Assembly (NCBI GenBank): GCA_003427395.1
Contig: BFEA01000404.1
Coordinates: 1,468,653-1,507,630, forward strand
DNA length: 38,978 nucleotides
Reading direction: 5' to 3'
From: Chara braunii
Taxonomy: Eukaryota > Streptophyta > Charophyceae > Charales > Characeae
The notes under the pieces are model-generated. The model did not search any database. It had not been told where the DNA came from and was given only the letters and a program-made list of their open reading frames with translations. Made by a program: the position numbers and the translations under genes. The stretch's first letter is position 1; each line of letters opens with the position of its first letter. This document shows, piece by piece, positions 1-9,309 of this stretch.

Positions 1-64
<64 letters not shown>
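1..64. repeat. (AG)n microsatellite
   Basis: Uninterrupted AG dinucleotides from the window edge; the true tract probably continues to the left. Confidence 0.98.
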
Positions 65-66
<2 letters not shown>

Positions 67-385
67 CATGTGTTTACACCAGTGACTTACACAACTGCAA
101 AAATGCAGAACGCGAGATAATACAGGGAGGACCTATCTGATCAGCCATTAATTCTTCACAGCTCTTGCCTGCGGGTGTGAGAAATGCTATCATGAATCCT
201 TTGAAACAACACCAATGCAAATACAACCGCATACAAATGTAGGCAGAATCGTCTTTTTTCCTGCATCCTGTATGCTGATGAGTGAGAGGGGAACAAGGCA
301 TGAGGCACAGTACGGGCCTTCTTGTGCTTGTGTATCTGTATGAACATGTGCATGCGCAAGAGAGTGGAAGCAGGGGCAATCCCTG

Positions 386-386
<1 letters not shown>

Positions 387-468
<82 letters not shown>
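387..468. repeat. (GA)n microsatellite
   Basis: About 40 uninterrupted GA units. Open frames crossing it (Glu-Arg or Leu-Ser runs) are products of the repeat, not genes. The flanks 65-386 and 469-763 show nothing I can assign. Confidence 0.98.
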
Positions 469-471
<3 letters not shown>

Positions 472-763
472 GTTGCAGGTAAAACCATGTCTTGGATGCT
501 AAGGTTGAGAGATCTAAGGGACACAAGGAGTGGTATCCATCCAGTTAGAACCAGAGCTTGATGCACCACTGGGCTTGTGGCTGCTTGATGAACGGGAGTT
601 AAGTGAAGGTGAGTGGCAGAAACTCTCTTCACGGGGAGATTGATTCCTGACCATGAACGTCAAGTCAGCAACACTGCTAGACCGTGACGAGTACTCATGG
701 ACCATCGATGCAAAGCAGGATCCTTTATCCTCCAACAACCTTGATGGGGCACCATACTCAACG

Positions 764-939
764 ACCACTCCTGCAAAACAGACACCACAGAGGCATATGG
801 AAGACCAAGCAAGCAGTTCAGTCTTCAGTAAATGGAGAAAGAGATGTCCAAACCACTCCTGCAAAACAGACACCACAGAGGCATATGGAAGACCAAGCAA
901 GCACTTCAGTCTTCAGCAAATGGAGAAAGAGATGCCCAA
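764..939. repeat. Two-copy 88-bp tandem duplication
   Basis: Two adjacent copies (764-851 and 852-939) start with ACCACTCCTGCAAAACAGAC and differ at only a few positions. The period is not a multiple of three, so short frames that cross it change frame between copies. No known protein family is visible. Confidence 0.9.
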
Positions 940-1284
940 GAAACAAAAGGACCACAAAGGCCTCACCTGGCAACTTGATTGAGATCAAAACGTAACAAGT
1001 CGTAGCTGACAAGACTTTCAGAAAAGAGGCAATGGAAATGAAAAGGAAAACAGATCATTCACGGCGAGCAAGAGGCCATTGTTGCGTTTGCAAGAGGATT
1101 GTGAAGAGGCCTGCTAAGGAGCCGTTGAGCAAGGTACAGATTGGGAAAGGTCGTTTTGCTGAGTCACCCTAAGGGTTGGATGAACGGGTGGTGGAGATTC
1201 GTGTGGTTTGAGTGCAAAGTAGAGATAAGGCACGGTGTCAGTGTGCCGACAGCCCCAGAGCTGATTAAGAAGAAGTGCATGGCC
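940..1284. other. Non-coding stretch, nothing assignable
   Basis: Purine-rich sequence with no supported ORF, RNA or repeat that I could recognise. Confidence 0.5.
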
Positions 1285-1400
1285 AGCGAGGATGCTGGTC
1301 CATATGGCTCTGGCTCCATATCCATTCTGGGGAGCGTCAATTCGGTTCCTGGTCCCCCGGCAAGTCAAGATAGCAAGATAAATCATTTACACACTAACGC
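1285..1400 (+). repeat. SINE-like dispersed repeat, copy 1
   Basis: Contains the family core: CTGGCTCCAT, then CCATTCTGGGGAGCG, then a GGTTCCTGGTCCCCCGG stretch and GGCAAGTC. The same core occurs near 15.98 kb (inverted), 17.84 kb, 28.4 kb (inverted) and 31.46 kb. The GGTTCC..CC stretch loosely resembles an RNA polymerase III B box, which suggests a tRNA-derived SINE, but no clear A box or poly(A) tail was found here. Confidence 0.6.
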
Positions 1401-1518
1401 ATACTTCCATTTCGCTGGAGGATCCCTGACCAGCATTGGCTATTCACATCAAGAATCACAAGAAGGCATTCTTTCGTCCCCTCCTACTTCCGTCCACGAG
1501 TTTGTCTAAACAGCTCGG

Positions 1519-1628
1519 CGTCACGACCTTGCTGGCCCCTCTGTGACCTCTCTGTCATATCCTCTTCCACTGATGCGGCAATCCTTCTGGTCGTCACGAC
1601 CTTCCTGGCCCCTCTGTGACCTCTCTGT
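1519..1628. repeat. Imperfect direct repeat, 73-bp spacing
   Basis: The stretch beginning CGTCACGACCTT and continuing through CCTCTGTGACCTCTCTGT occurs at 1519 and again at 1592 with one mismatch. Confidence 0.85.
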
Positions 1629-2575
1629 ATGGGGACTCTGCCTCCATAGCGGAATTTCTGAATTATGCCAGTCCTCGAATTTCAGCTGTATGTCGATAAC
1701 CTCCGGCACCTTGTCCTTGGCTAGCCAGACCCTTCTGAAAGATATCACGTGCGGTGTCCCCGAGCACATCCCGCACGACGCGCCGCACCGCACCGCATCG
1801 CGCACTGGAGCAGTGCGCCGCAACTAAGATATGTACCCTGCCGGTCAATCATTGGCTACACGAGGAGGAATAGAGATCCTAACAGCTCGGAGAGATGTCT
1901 AGTGTACTCAGACCAAGAACACACCTTTTCTCCTTCCCTTTCCCGTCGCAGCACAGAATCTATCCAACTGGTACTACGGCAAAATGCAGCAGTAGCTACC
2001 AAACAGATGTGTTTGCAGTTCGCGAGGCAGCCTGAGTACTGTAAAATCTTGTTGGCAGCTTGAAAGAACTGCAGCCCACCATCTACGCAACCGGGAGAGA
2101 CTGCCAGCAATTATTAACTCATTATTGGGTGCTGATGTCATGTTTGCTTTCATCACATCTGTGGTGTTGGCATTGAGGCGATATTTGGAGCCTTCAAATG
2201 TGACTTGTTACTCTTGTATAATAGTGTAGTCCACCGTGCCCACATGACCGTCAACAATGGCAGTACATGGTGGAAATGCTTATCTACAATGGCAATTGTC
2301 AGGGTGTCTGGAGGAAGCATACTGTTTGTTATGTTGAATGCACAGAGCGTCACCATTTTGTCACAGAGCGTATGTCTATGGCAAGAGGAGGCCACCGTGG
2401 GAGTAATTCAACGACCTCTGGTAGCCGAAGGACGCTCCGTAATTGTGTGGTGCGAGTAACCTGATGCATGCACATGACCTTAAGCCACCAGTACATTCGA
2501 GACTCGTTTTGCCGAGGTGCATTCCCCCTGCGTGCCAAGCTTTGCCGAAATGCCAGCACGGCGTTTTTCCCCCCC
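1629..2575. other. Non-coding stretch, no supported gene
   Basis: Several short frames on both strands overlap here, but none carries a recognisable domain or clear splice context. A minus-strand frame around 1660-1760 has mildly protein-like composition and may be a scrap of a retroelement; I cannot name it. Confidence 0.4.
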
Positions 2576-2692
2576 TGTAATGACCCGCCAAAAACACAGA
2601 CTGAAAACACTGCCGATTTCTGGGATTTGCCAATGGAATGAATGCCTTGCTGTGATTCCCGCATTCTGCTGTGGTCCCAAGTCTGTGTGTAT

Positions 2693-2798
2693 GCGTGCCT
2701 GCTGGTTTGCATGTCTGTCTGAGTGCTTGCCGGTTGTGTGTGTGTGCGTGCCTGCTGGTTTGCATGCCTGTCTGAGTGCTTGCTGGTTGGGTATGTGT
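2693..2798. repeat. Two-copy ~53-bp tandem duplication
   Basis: GCGTGCCTGCTGGTTTGCAT begins at 2693 and at 2746, each followed by TGTCTGAGTGCTTGC-like sequence. Confidence 0.85.
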
Positions 2799-3461
2799 GT
2801 GTGATCCGCAAGGGTACTTGTTGGTTGCAAGGCCCACCGGGCCGGTACTTACCTGTGGCCGTGACTTGGAAGGGTTGCAGGGGGGTAAACACGCCAGTAG
2901 CGGGGAGTAGGCCCACGGCACTTAGAGCAGCTGGGGAAAAACACTCAAGTAGCAGGTAGGCCGAGCAGAAGAAGACAAAAAGTTGGCATTTTTAGAGGCC
3001 CAGTAGCGGTACGTTAGAGGTAGGCCGGTACCAGTCCAAGTAGCCCGGGTCTAGGGCCGGTGCGGACAATAGCAGAGCCTGCAATGATGTTTCCCTCCAA
3101 AAAGGAGGAGGTACCGGTTGCTGGGAGGCCGCTTGGCCTAGGAAGTCACCGCCCAGGAGGCCGGTAGGCCGCTATATCTTCAGGAAGAGCGGAGAGCTCT
3201 TCCTCATTTGCGGTATGCAAGGATTGGCGACATGCTGCTGGAGCGCAGCGCTGGACTGAAGCAGCGCTGCTTGGAGGTGAAGGTCCGCTGGGGCTCAGCC
3301 TGGCTATGGCGAGCACCCCAGCTTGAGGAGGAGGAAGAAGGGGGCATGGTAGGAGAGTGGCAGGGCACTTACCTGGCTATGGTGGACACCGTCTTCATCA
3401 CCTTGTTGGGCGCTGCATCTGGAAGGCCCCAGTTGGGGTAGCGCTGCACCAGGGCAGCTCG

Positions 3462-3647
3462 GGGCAGAGTCAGGCATAGCGGACCAAGTCAAGCAGCGAC
3501 ATAGCTGCTTTGGGTTGTCTTCTGGACATCAGGGCCTGTCTCTTATACACATCTAGATGTGTATAAGAGACAGGGGCAGAGTCAGGCATAGCGGACCAAG
3601 TCAAGCAGCGACATAGCTGCTTTGGGTTGTCTTCTGGACATCAGGGC
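3462..3647. other. Assembly artefact: 74-bp duplication around adapter
   Basis: Two identical 74-bp copies (3462-3535 and 3574-3647) lie on either side of a 38-bp palindrome. The simplest reading is that the locus has one copy and that the second copy plus the palindrome came from a mate-pair library read or a gap fill. Removing 112 bases would restore one continuous copy. Confidence 0.93.
3536..3573. other. Tn5 mosaic-end junction adapter (Nextera mate-pair type)
   Basis: 3536-3554 reads CTGTCTCTTATACACATCT and 3555-3573 reads AGATGTGTATAAGAGACAG. These are two 19-bp engineered Tn5 mosaic ends back to back, the known circularisation junction of tagmentation mate-pair libraries. Natural IS50 ends differ from this hybrid, and a real Tn5 insertion would give a 9-bp target duplication, not 74 bp. 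Confidence 0.97.
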
Positions 3648-3906
3648 AGCACCATAGCTGCCCCCAGTAGTCCGCCATGGCCTATGCATGAGAGAGGAGG
3701 TTGAAGGAGGGAAGACATAGCCATGGTGGACTTGTTGTTATTGTTGTTGTTGTGAGTTGAGTCAGCAGTAAGGGGGAACTTCGGACATTGATTCTGGTTC
3801 ATCCATTCATTGTTATTATTATTGTTGAGAGAAGAAGATTGGTGAAGAGAAGGAGGAAGGAGGAAGGGGGAGAGAGAAGGGGGAATTGTCATTGGTCTTG
3901 CTGGTG

Positions 3907-3908
<2 letters not shown>

Positions 3909-3938
<30 letters not shown>

Positions 3939-3944
3939 CTTCTT
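3909..3944. repeat. (CTT)n microsatellite
   Basis: About 12 CTT units inside candidate LTR copy A. Confidence 0.95.
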
Positions 3945-4283
3945 TACCTCTCCTCTGGTCTTTATCTCTTGCAAGTGCTTTCATTTCTTTCGCAATTGGG
4001 TGGCATTGTCTTTTATTGTGAATTTGCACTTGGGAAATGACCAGGATCGTAACACCCCTTTTCTTTTGGCTGGTGCCGTCAGCCATTTTGGTCTGGTAGC
4101 ACTGTTCATCCGAGCTTTTCAGAATAACTCATTTTCGATTCTCAATCCCCTGGGTGCCAGGGCAATGAATGCTGACAGGCCCCACGGCTACTGTTCTCAG
4201 ACATTCGCAGTCCTTGCTGTATATGGACGCTGGACTTTCCAGCAGGTGAAGCTCCCCACCAATAGATGGAGTCTCCCTTAGGG

Positions 4284-4317
4284 GCTAGGCGTGCTTGCTC
4301 TTATCAACACGCCTAGC
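4284..4317. other. Perfect 10-bp stem-loop
   Basis: GCTAGGCGTG (4284-4293) pairs exactly with CACGCCTAGC (4308-4317) across a 14-nt loop. A run of 14 A residues follows at 4337-4350, so this could be the 3' end of a retroposed RNA. The function is unknown. Confidence 0.75.
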
Positions 4318-5401
4318 ACCCACAAGGGATGTTATTAAAAAAAAAAAAAAGGTAAAAAGTTTGCCTGGGCTTTGTTTTTTTTGCACTAGCGCCGCTGGTT
4401 AGCGGTACTGCCTTGCACCAACGTGCTGCTGCTCTCCAGGAGCCCGGGCCCCACCACCTCGGCAGTTCCTCATGAAGGGCACGGTGAACAAAATGCGGAA
4501 ATCTCAGGGCGCAAACTTTCAAACTTGCGCGCAAAGGGGAAAGACACACCATGCCTTCGGGCGTGGCGAAACGGACGCCATAGCTATCATTAGCCAGCTC
4601 GCAAAATGATGAGGGAAGTAGAAGTTTCGCCAAGTAGTCAAGATTAGCATAGTGGAGCGTAGGACAGGGGAATGAACACAACCGACTTGAGAATAAGCAC
4701 GCACGGGAACCAGCCTCGAAAGGTGGTCGACCACCCTGCACAATCATGGGAAGTGGACAGGAGGGCAGTCATTTGTCGGGAAGAAAAGTTGAAAACACTT
4801 TGAACTTGACAGGAGAGTCGTCGATAAAGGAACATCATAAGTAAGATTGTGGGAGTAAGGCCATAGGAAGGGAAAGACAAATCCCAGAGAGAAGCCAGGA
4901 AGGAGGTTGCGAAGCAGGGAAAAGCATTAGAGGACGCAGTTACTATTCCGAGGAAAGGTTGGAAAAAAGCGAAGAGCACGCAGCAAGTTTTTTCCAACCT
5001 TCTTTGCGCCGTCTGTTCTTGCCTTTTCTAACAGAAGAAGACAATTCCAAGCGAGGATGCGGTCATAAGAAAGGGGAGGAGAAAGAACTTTGCTACGGCC
5101 AAAGGGCAAAGGACGAAGAGCCTATAGAGGAGAGAAAGGGGGGATCTCATTAGGCTATACCAGAGATAGGAAGTGCATCCGCTGGCTGAACCCTCAAGGA
5201 GGAGAATCGAGCACATCAGACGGCTCCTGCAAGATCCAAGCTCCTGTTTCGAAGCGGCAAGGGAACAAATCGCACAGCTACTGGACATACTTCTCCTAGT
5301 GTCTCACCCTACTTTCCTCTGGTAAGTTCTCGTCGCCCCACCCACGACTCTGGACTAAATCCCCAAGGCTTCGTCAAGAGTAACTCCCATGAACGGAGAG
5401 G
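4318..5401. other. Intergenic stretch without a supported gene
   Basis: Holds the A14 run (4337-4350) and the hairpin at 4956-5002. Long minus-strand frames (4313-4747 and 4644-4997) have no recognisable motif and I do not treat them as genes. Confidence 0.5.
4956..5002. other. Perfect 14-bp inverted repeat (hairpin)
   Basis: AAGGTTGGAAAAAA (4956-4969) is the exact reverse complement of TTTTTTCCAACCTT (4989-5002), with a 19-nt loop. Possible readings are a non-autonomous DNA-element remnant or a structured RNA; neither is proven. Confidence 0.8.
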
Positions 5402-5406
5402 CTTAC
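5402..5406. other. Target-site duplication, left copy (CTTAC)
   Basis: CTTAC directly precedes the left LTR edge TGTGACGAGG and is repeated at 13361-13365 just after the right LTR edge GTCCGTAACA. A 5-bp duplication is usual for Ty3/gypsy integration. Confidence 0.85.
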
Positions 5407-5943
5407 TGTGACGAGGCTGAGGCAGAGGCAGAGGCAAGGCAACGAGGCTGGGAGAGAGAGGGAGAGAGTGAGAGCACACACACACACTCACTCAACTCGA
5501 CGCAGACTCGACACGACTCGACGGACGCAGACACGAAGTGGCAAAGTCACAAAGTCGCAAAGTCGAAGTCTTGGATTTTCGAACACAATGTCAAGGCAAG
5601 TCACACCGATGGCCAGGCAGCGAAGGAAGCTGACGAGCGGAAAAAGGGATGCACAAGCACTGAGGCTGCAAACTGAATGCCCGTACTGGGCTTGGGTCCG
5701 ATCTTAAGTATTGGACTCAAGTTCGGTCCGATGGGCAGAAGTGCAATTTGCCCAGGGCTGAACTGAAAATCAAAAGTTTGTAAAATGGGCGCCAGAATGC
5801 CGGATGGCGCCGAGTGTCCGAAATCAGAAAAATAAAACAAAGAGAAAAATAAAAATAAGAAAACAAAGAAAAGAAAATGTGTGCAGTGAACTGCGGGTAG
5901 CGTCCCGCGGACCAGGGATCGAGCCCTGGTGTAGTCCGTAACA
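5407..5943 (-). repeat. 3' LTR of the gypsy element
   Basis: On the minus strand it starts TGTTACGGACTACACC and ends CTCGTCACA, 537 bp. It matches 12993-13360 apart from scattered substitutions, one 8-bp indel and one ~40-bp segment present only here (near 5611-5651). The start of the LTR (right side) holds a self-complementary ACCAGGG..CCCTGGT arm. Confidence 0.92.
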
Positions 5944-5960
5944 CTATCCCCTCCCTCTAG
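5944..5960 (-). promoter_or_regulatory. Polypurine tract (plus-strand primer)
   Basis: On the minus strand CTAGAGGGAGGGGATAG lies immediately upstream of the 3' LTR start TGTTACGG, the expected place and composition for a plus-strand priming polypurine tract. Confidence 0.85.
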
Positions 5961-6120
5961 AAGGCAACGTCCCGGCTGCCAAAAATCATGAAGCAATGCT
6001 GAAATCTGTGAAGGACGGGACGGGGCCGATCACTGGTTAACAAGTCGAAAGGGAAGAGGGGTATAATGTGGGTGGCATGGGCTGCGGGAGTAAGAGGGAA
6101 CAGGGTTTGGTACCGGTGAA

Positions 6121-6240
6121 CAGGGTTGTCCTACTGATGAACTAGGGGAGTTGCAGGGAACAGGGTAGTCCTACAAATGAACTAAAGGGACTGCAGGGAG
6201 CAGGGTAGTCCTACTGATGAACTAAAGGGGACTGCATAGT
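6121..6240. repeat. Three-copy 40-bp tandem repeat
   Basis: CAGGGT(T/A)GTCCTAC recurs at 6121, 6161 and 6201 with period 40 and few mismatches; looser copies continue toward 6360. Confidence 0.88.
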
Positions 6241-6820
6241 TTGCTATAGGTTAAGGGGGAACAAAGTTCAGGGAACAGGGAACTTCTATTGATGTTCTAC
6301 TGGGTAAGGGAAACGGTGTTCAGGAAAACAGGGTATTGCTAATGATGTTCTACAGGGTTGTCGAAGTCGGAAAGAAGAAAAAAAAATGAAAATGTTTGTT
6401 CAGGATGCAAGGGCTGGTTGTGTCCGAAGAAGCAACATCTCATGTGGGAACAAAGTGTCCGAGTGTCTTGAAAGGATGTCTGCAGCGGTGTTGATCAGCT
6501 TTTGGAGTAGGTGGTGGAAGCGGCCTTCAGTGGCTGCAACGGGTAGAAGTCCAAGAAGCGTAGCAGTAGTCCACATGTCCAAAGTCCAAGTGCTAGGGTG
6601 CATCCGGGACATGAACTGCAATGAGGTCTGATCTGGAAGCAGGTAAGTCGCAGACTGATGCAAGTATCCATGTCGCAAGTTGCTGCTCCAGTAAGAGTGC
6701 GAGTCGGGATGCCGGCCGATGAAACAGCATGGTCGCCAATCTCCATGAACAGTGAGGCAGCAGGCCATCGTCCTGGTGCGCTTGCCATTAGATCCTTTAT
6801 CGCCGGCGTCACGCAGGTCC

Positions 6821-6880
6821 ACAAGCATTGGACAAGAGAGACAAGCATTGGACAAGAGAGACAAGCATTGGACAAGAGAG
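6821..6880. repeat. Three exact 20-bp tandem copies
   Basis: ACAAGCATTGGACAAGAGAG is repeated three times without change. Confidence 0.95.
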
Positions 6881-6969
6881 ACAAGGTATTGGAGAGGACA
6901 GATGGGACAAGGCTAGGCGAGGGTAGGGGCAGATCAGACATCAGGAATCAGGGTCAAGGGGAGGGTGGC

Positions 6970-7160
6970 TGGGTTCAAGGGTGTGTGTAGCGCAGGGTTG
7001 CGAGGGTTTAGCGGGGGTTTATGCCATAGTTATATAGGTATCTAGGACATAGGATTAGCACGATNTGGGTTCAAGGGTGTGTGTAGCGCAGGGTTGCGAG
7101 GGTTTAGCGGGGGTTTATGCCATAGTTATATAGGTATCTAGGACATAGGATTAGCACGAT
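6970..7160. other. 95-bp exact duplication split by a single N
   Basis: 6970-7064 and 7066-7160 appear identical, with one N at 7065 between them. This pattern is typical of two contig ends with an unrecognised overlap joined by a token N, so the second copy is probably not real. Confidence 0.85.
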
Positions 7161-8697
7161 CATAGGCGCGGACAAGTTTCATGGNGTTCTTAAGATTAGA
7201 GAGAGGTTCCCATGTAGATTCTTCGTCGGGGTATCCGGTCCATTTGACTTTGTATTCAGTGATTGGTTCCGGATGATCAGATACCTGAGTGGTTCGTCGG
7301 CCGATGATGGTTTCGACAATGAATTCAGGGCCTGTGGGTAGCATGATTGGTGGAGGTCTAGGATATGGGCGGTCGGCGAACTNGNNNGGNGATTNATGGT
7401 ATTCTTNNANGTACTCGACATGGAAGACTGGGTGGACACGACTCATGTCAGGGGGAAGTTGGAGTTTGTAGTTGACGGGGGAGGTTTGTTCAATGATGGG
7501 GAAGGGACCGAGCCACTTGTTCGAGAGTTTCTTGGACAAGCCTTGTTCGGGTTCAAAGCGTTTGGCAGAAAGCCAGACTTTGTCCCCTACTTTGAATGAC
7601 ACGTCGCGTCTATGTTTGTCAGTCTTGTTGGCTTGTTGTTCTTGGGTTCGTTCAATGGCTTCAGAGGCTTCTCTCAGGAGTCTGTTCATTGTTGCTACCC
7701 ATTCATTGAGAGAGGGGAAGGGGGTGGATGGGTTAAGCTGCGAAGGGAACAAGAAGTCAGAGGGCAAGCGAGGGTCGTAGCCAAGGTCGAGGTAGAATGG
7801 GGACATGCCGGTGGAAGGGCAGACGGCGTTGTTGTAGGCAATCTCGGCGGCTGTGAGCAACTGATCCCAACTGTGTTGGTGTGGATGACAATACTTCCGC
7901 AGGATTCTTTGGAAAGTATCATTCATCTTCGCTGTTTGTCCATCGGTCTGTGGGTGGAATGCAGTGCTATATTTGAGCGTGGTTCTGTAGGTCGTGAAGA
8001 GGTGTTTCCATAATTGTGAGAGGAAGCGAGGATCACGGTCACTGATGATGTTCTCGGGGAGGCTGTGATGGCGAGCAACATGGTCGAAGACGAGTGTGGC
8101 GACGTCTTTGGCACTGTGCGAGGTCGTGCAAGGGATGAAGTGGGCACTTTTGGTCAAGCGGCAGACAATGACGTAGATGCAATCATGCCCGCAGTTGGTC
8201 TTGAGGAGGCCGCACACGAAGTCCATGGAGATGGACTGCCACCGGTGAGTTGGGATGGGCAATGACTGGAGCTTGCCGGGTTTGGCCCGGTTCGAGGGGT
8301 TGACAACTTGACACGTGGGGCATGGGCGAATGTATGCTTTGACATCGGCGAGCAGGGAAGGCCAGTAGAAGCAGCGGGAGATGGTCTCAAAGGTTTTCTG
8401 GAAACCGAGGTGTCCTGCGGTCTTGGCGTCGTGGTGCTCGACCAAGAGTTGAGTACGGAGACCACGTGCGTCGGGGATGCAAAGTCGGCGAGTGCCTTTG
8501 GTATCGATGTAAAGAAGTTTGTCGTGAAGGGAGTAGTCATGGACTGGGTCAAGATCGCGGAGCTTGTTGTAGATGGTGGCGAAGTTTGGGCAAGAGAGGT
8601 AGCCTTGTGTGTATCGGTGATGGAGTGATGGGAGGAGTTGGATACGAGATAGAGGGGACGTCGATGGTTGTATCGGGGGGGTTGGTGAGGCGAAAGA
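7138..8697 (-). pseudogene. Integrase with C-terminal chromodomain, catalytically broken
   Basis: The frame is open from about 8697. It begins with the usual tether before integrase (GYLSCPNFATIYNKL near 8604). Numbered from the Met at 8445 (435 aa), the zinc-binding H/C set includes H12, C42 and C45. The catalytic core has D75 (SMDFV) and D136 (IISDRDP), but the third acidic residue, expected at 172 by D,D-35-E spacing, is Ala (GCG at 7930-7932; context GQTAKMN). A GPY/F-like module (WLGPFPI) follows, then a chromodomain (IVETII..., YKVKWTGYP, STWEPL). The chromodomain places it among chromoviruses, where this module is known to steer insertion to marked chromatin. Ns at 7194 and 7383-7410 mask some residues between core and chromodomain. 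Strand transfer should be lost. Confidence 0.93.
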
Positions 8698-9251
8698 AGT
8701 TGGGGTGGAATGCGTATGGCATGAAGTTGGGGTGGAATGCGTATGGCATGTAGCGGTCCAACCACGGGGTTCCTAAGACGATGTCGCACATCAAGTGCAT
8801 GACATCGAACGAGACTTGACTGGAGGGTTCCGACGGTCATGGTGGTCTCGAGAACCGTGCGGTCTACTACGACAGCGGTGTCTTTGTCCCCTAGGCGAAT
8901 CGTGATCGGGGAGTCATAGCCGGTCGAGGAAAGACCGACTTCGTGGACACACGCATCGGTGATGAAGTTATCGGTGGCTCCAATGTCGAGGAGGGCCCAA
9001 AACTTAGTTGTAGACGCACCAAGGGTGGCGGCGATGAATTTGAGGAGGAAACGAGATGAGTTGGCGGTGGAGATGATGGTGTTGAGGCGGCGTTGTTCGT
9101 TGCCTAAGCGGACAAGCCGATCGTGTCGGGCTTGTTCCTCAACAACATCGGAGAAGGTGATAGTGGATGGGTTTGGAAGAAGGGTAGAGGAGCATGGGGC
9201 AGTGGGAGGCGTTTGCAATGCCTGGGAGTCGTCCGGTGGAGGGGGCGTCAC
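8606..9251 (-). pseudogene. Retropepsin-like protease fragment, frameshifted
   Basis: In the frame starting at 9251 the active-site region reads ALLDIGATDNFI (D89-I90-G91; Ile codon ATT at 8982-8984). Ty3 proteases have D-S/T-G there, so the Ser/Thr is replaced and activity is doubtful. The flap and hydrophobic core follow (ITIRLGDK). Near 8.81 kb the frame changes; the end of the domain, DIVLGTPWLDRY, is in another frame. A 27-bp tandem duplication (8696-8749) doubles the peptide MPYAFHPNF. Reverse transcriptase and RNase H should follow, but the sequence passes directly to the integrase tether, so about 1.5-2 kb of normal pol is missing. Confidence 0.85.
8696..8749. repeat. 27-bp tandem duplication in protease end
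   Basis: GAAGTTGGGGTGGAATGCGT begins at 8696 and again at 8723; it doubles a nine-residue peptide in frame. It lies close to where RT and RNase H are missing. Confidence 0.93.
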
Positions 9252-9309
9252 CGAAGAGGGGGGAGGCAGATGAATTGTCGATGCCAGATTGATGTCCTGG
9301 GAACTATGT

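Larger units (their letters stand above)
2576..4054. repeat. Candidate solo LTR, family A/B/C copy A
   Basis: The right end GGATCGTAACA matches the right end of copies B (to 23923) and C (to 27190). The internal blocks shared with B include GGCATTTTTAGAGGCCCAGT and GGAGGAGGTACCGGTTGC. A plausible left end is TGTAATGACC at 2576, which is a partial inverse of the right end, giving TG..CA termini flanked by CCCC on both sides; that flank is low-complexity and weak evidence. No primer-binding site follows the right end, so a solo LTR or non-coding relic is more likely than a full element. The copy is interrupted by the adapter artefact at 3536-3573. Confidence 0.5.
5961..7137 (-). other. Retroelement 3' non-coding region between pol and PPT
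   Basis: Lies between the integrase stop and the polypurine tract. It holds three 40-bp repeats (6121-6240), three exact 20-bp repeats (6821-6880) and part of the 95-bp duplication near 7.0 kb. Minus-strand frames at 6400-6864 and 6495-6941 have no recognisable domain; an extra accessory ORF is possible but unsupported. Confidence 0.55.

Noticed and set aside
74-632. Ser/Leu- and Glu/Arg-rich ORFs at the left end
   Set aside because: They are translations of the GA microsatellite with no domain outside it.
3536-3573. A genuine Tn5/IS50 insertion
   Set aside because: The ends are the engineered mosaic form, no transposon body exists, and the flanking duplication is 74 bp, not 9 bp.
7289-8628. 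Plus-strand ORFs opposite integrase and protease
   Set aside because: They are antisense shadows of the retroelement reading frames and carry no motifs.
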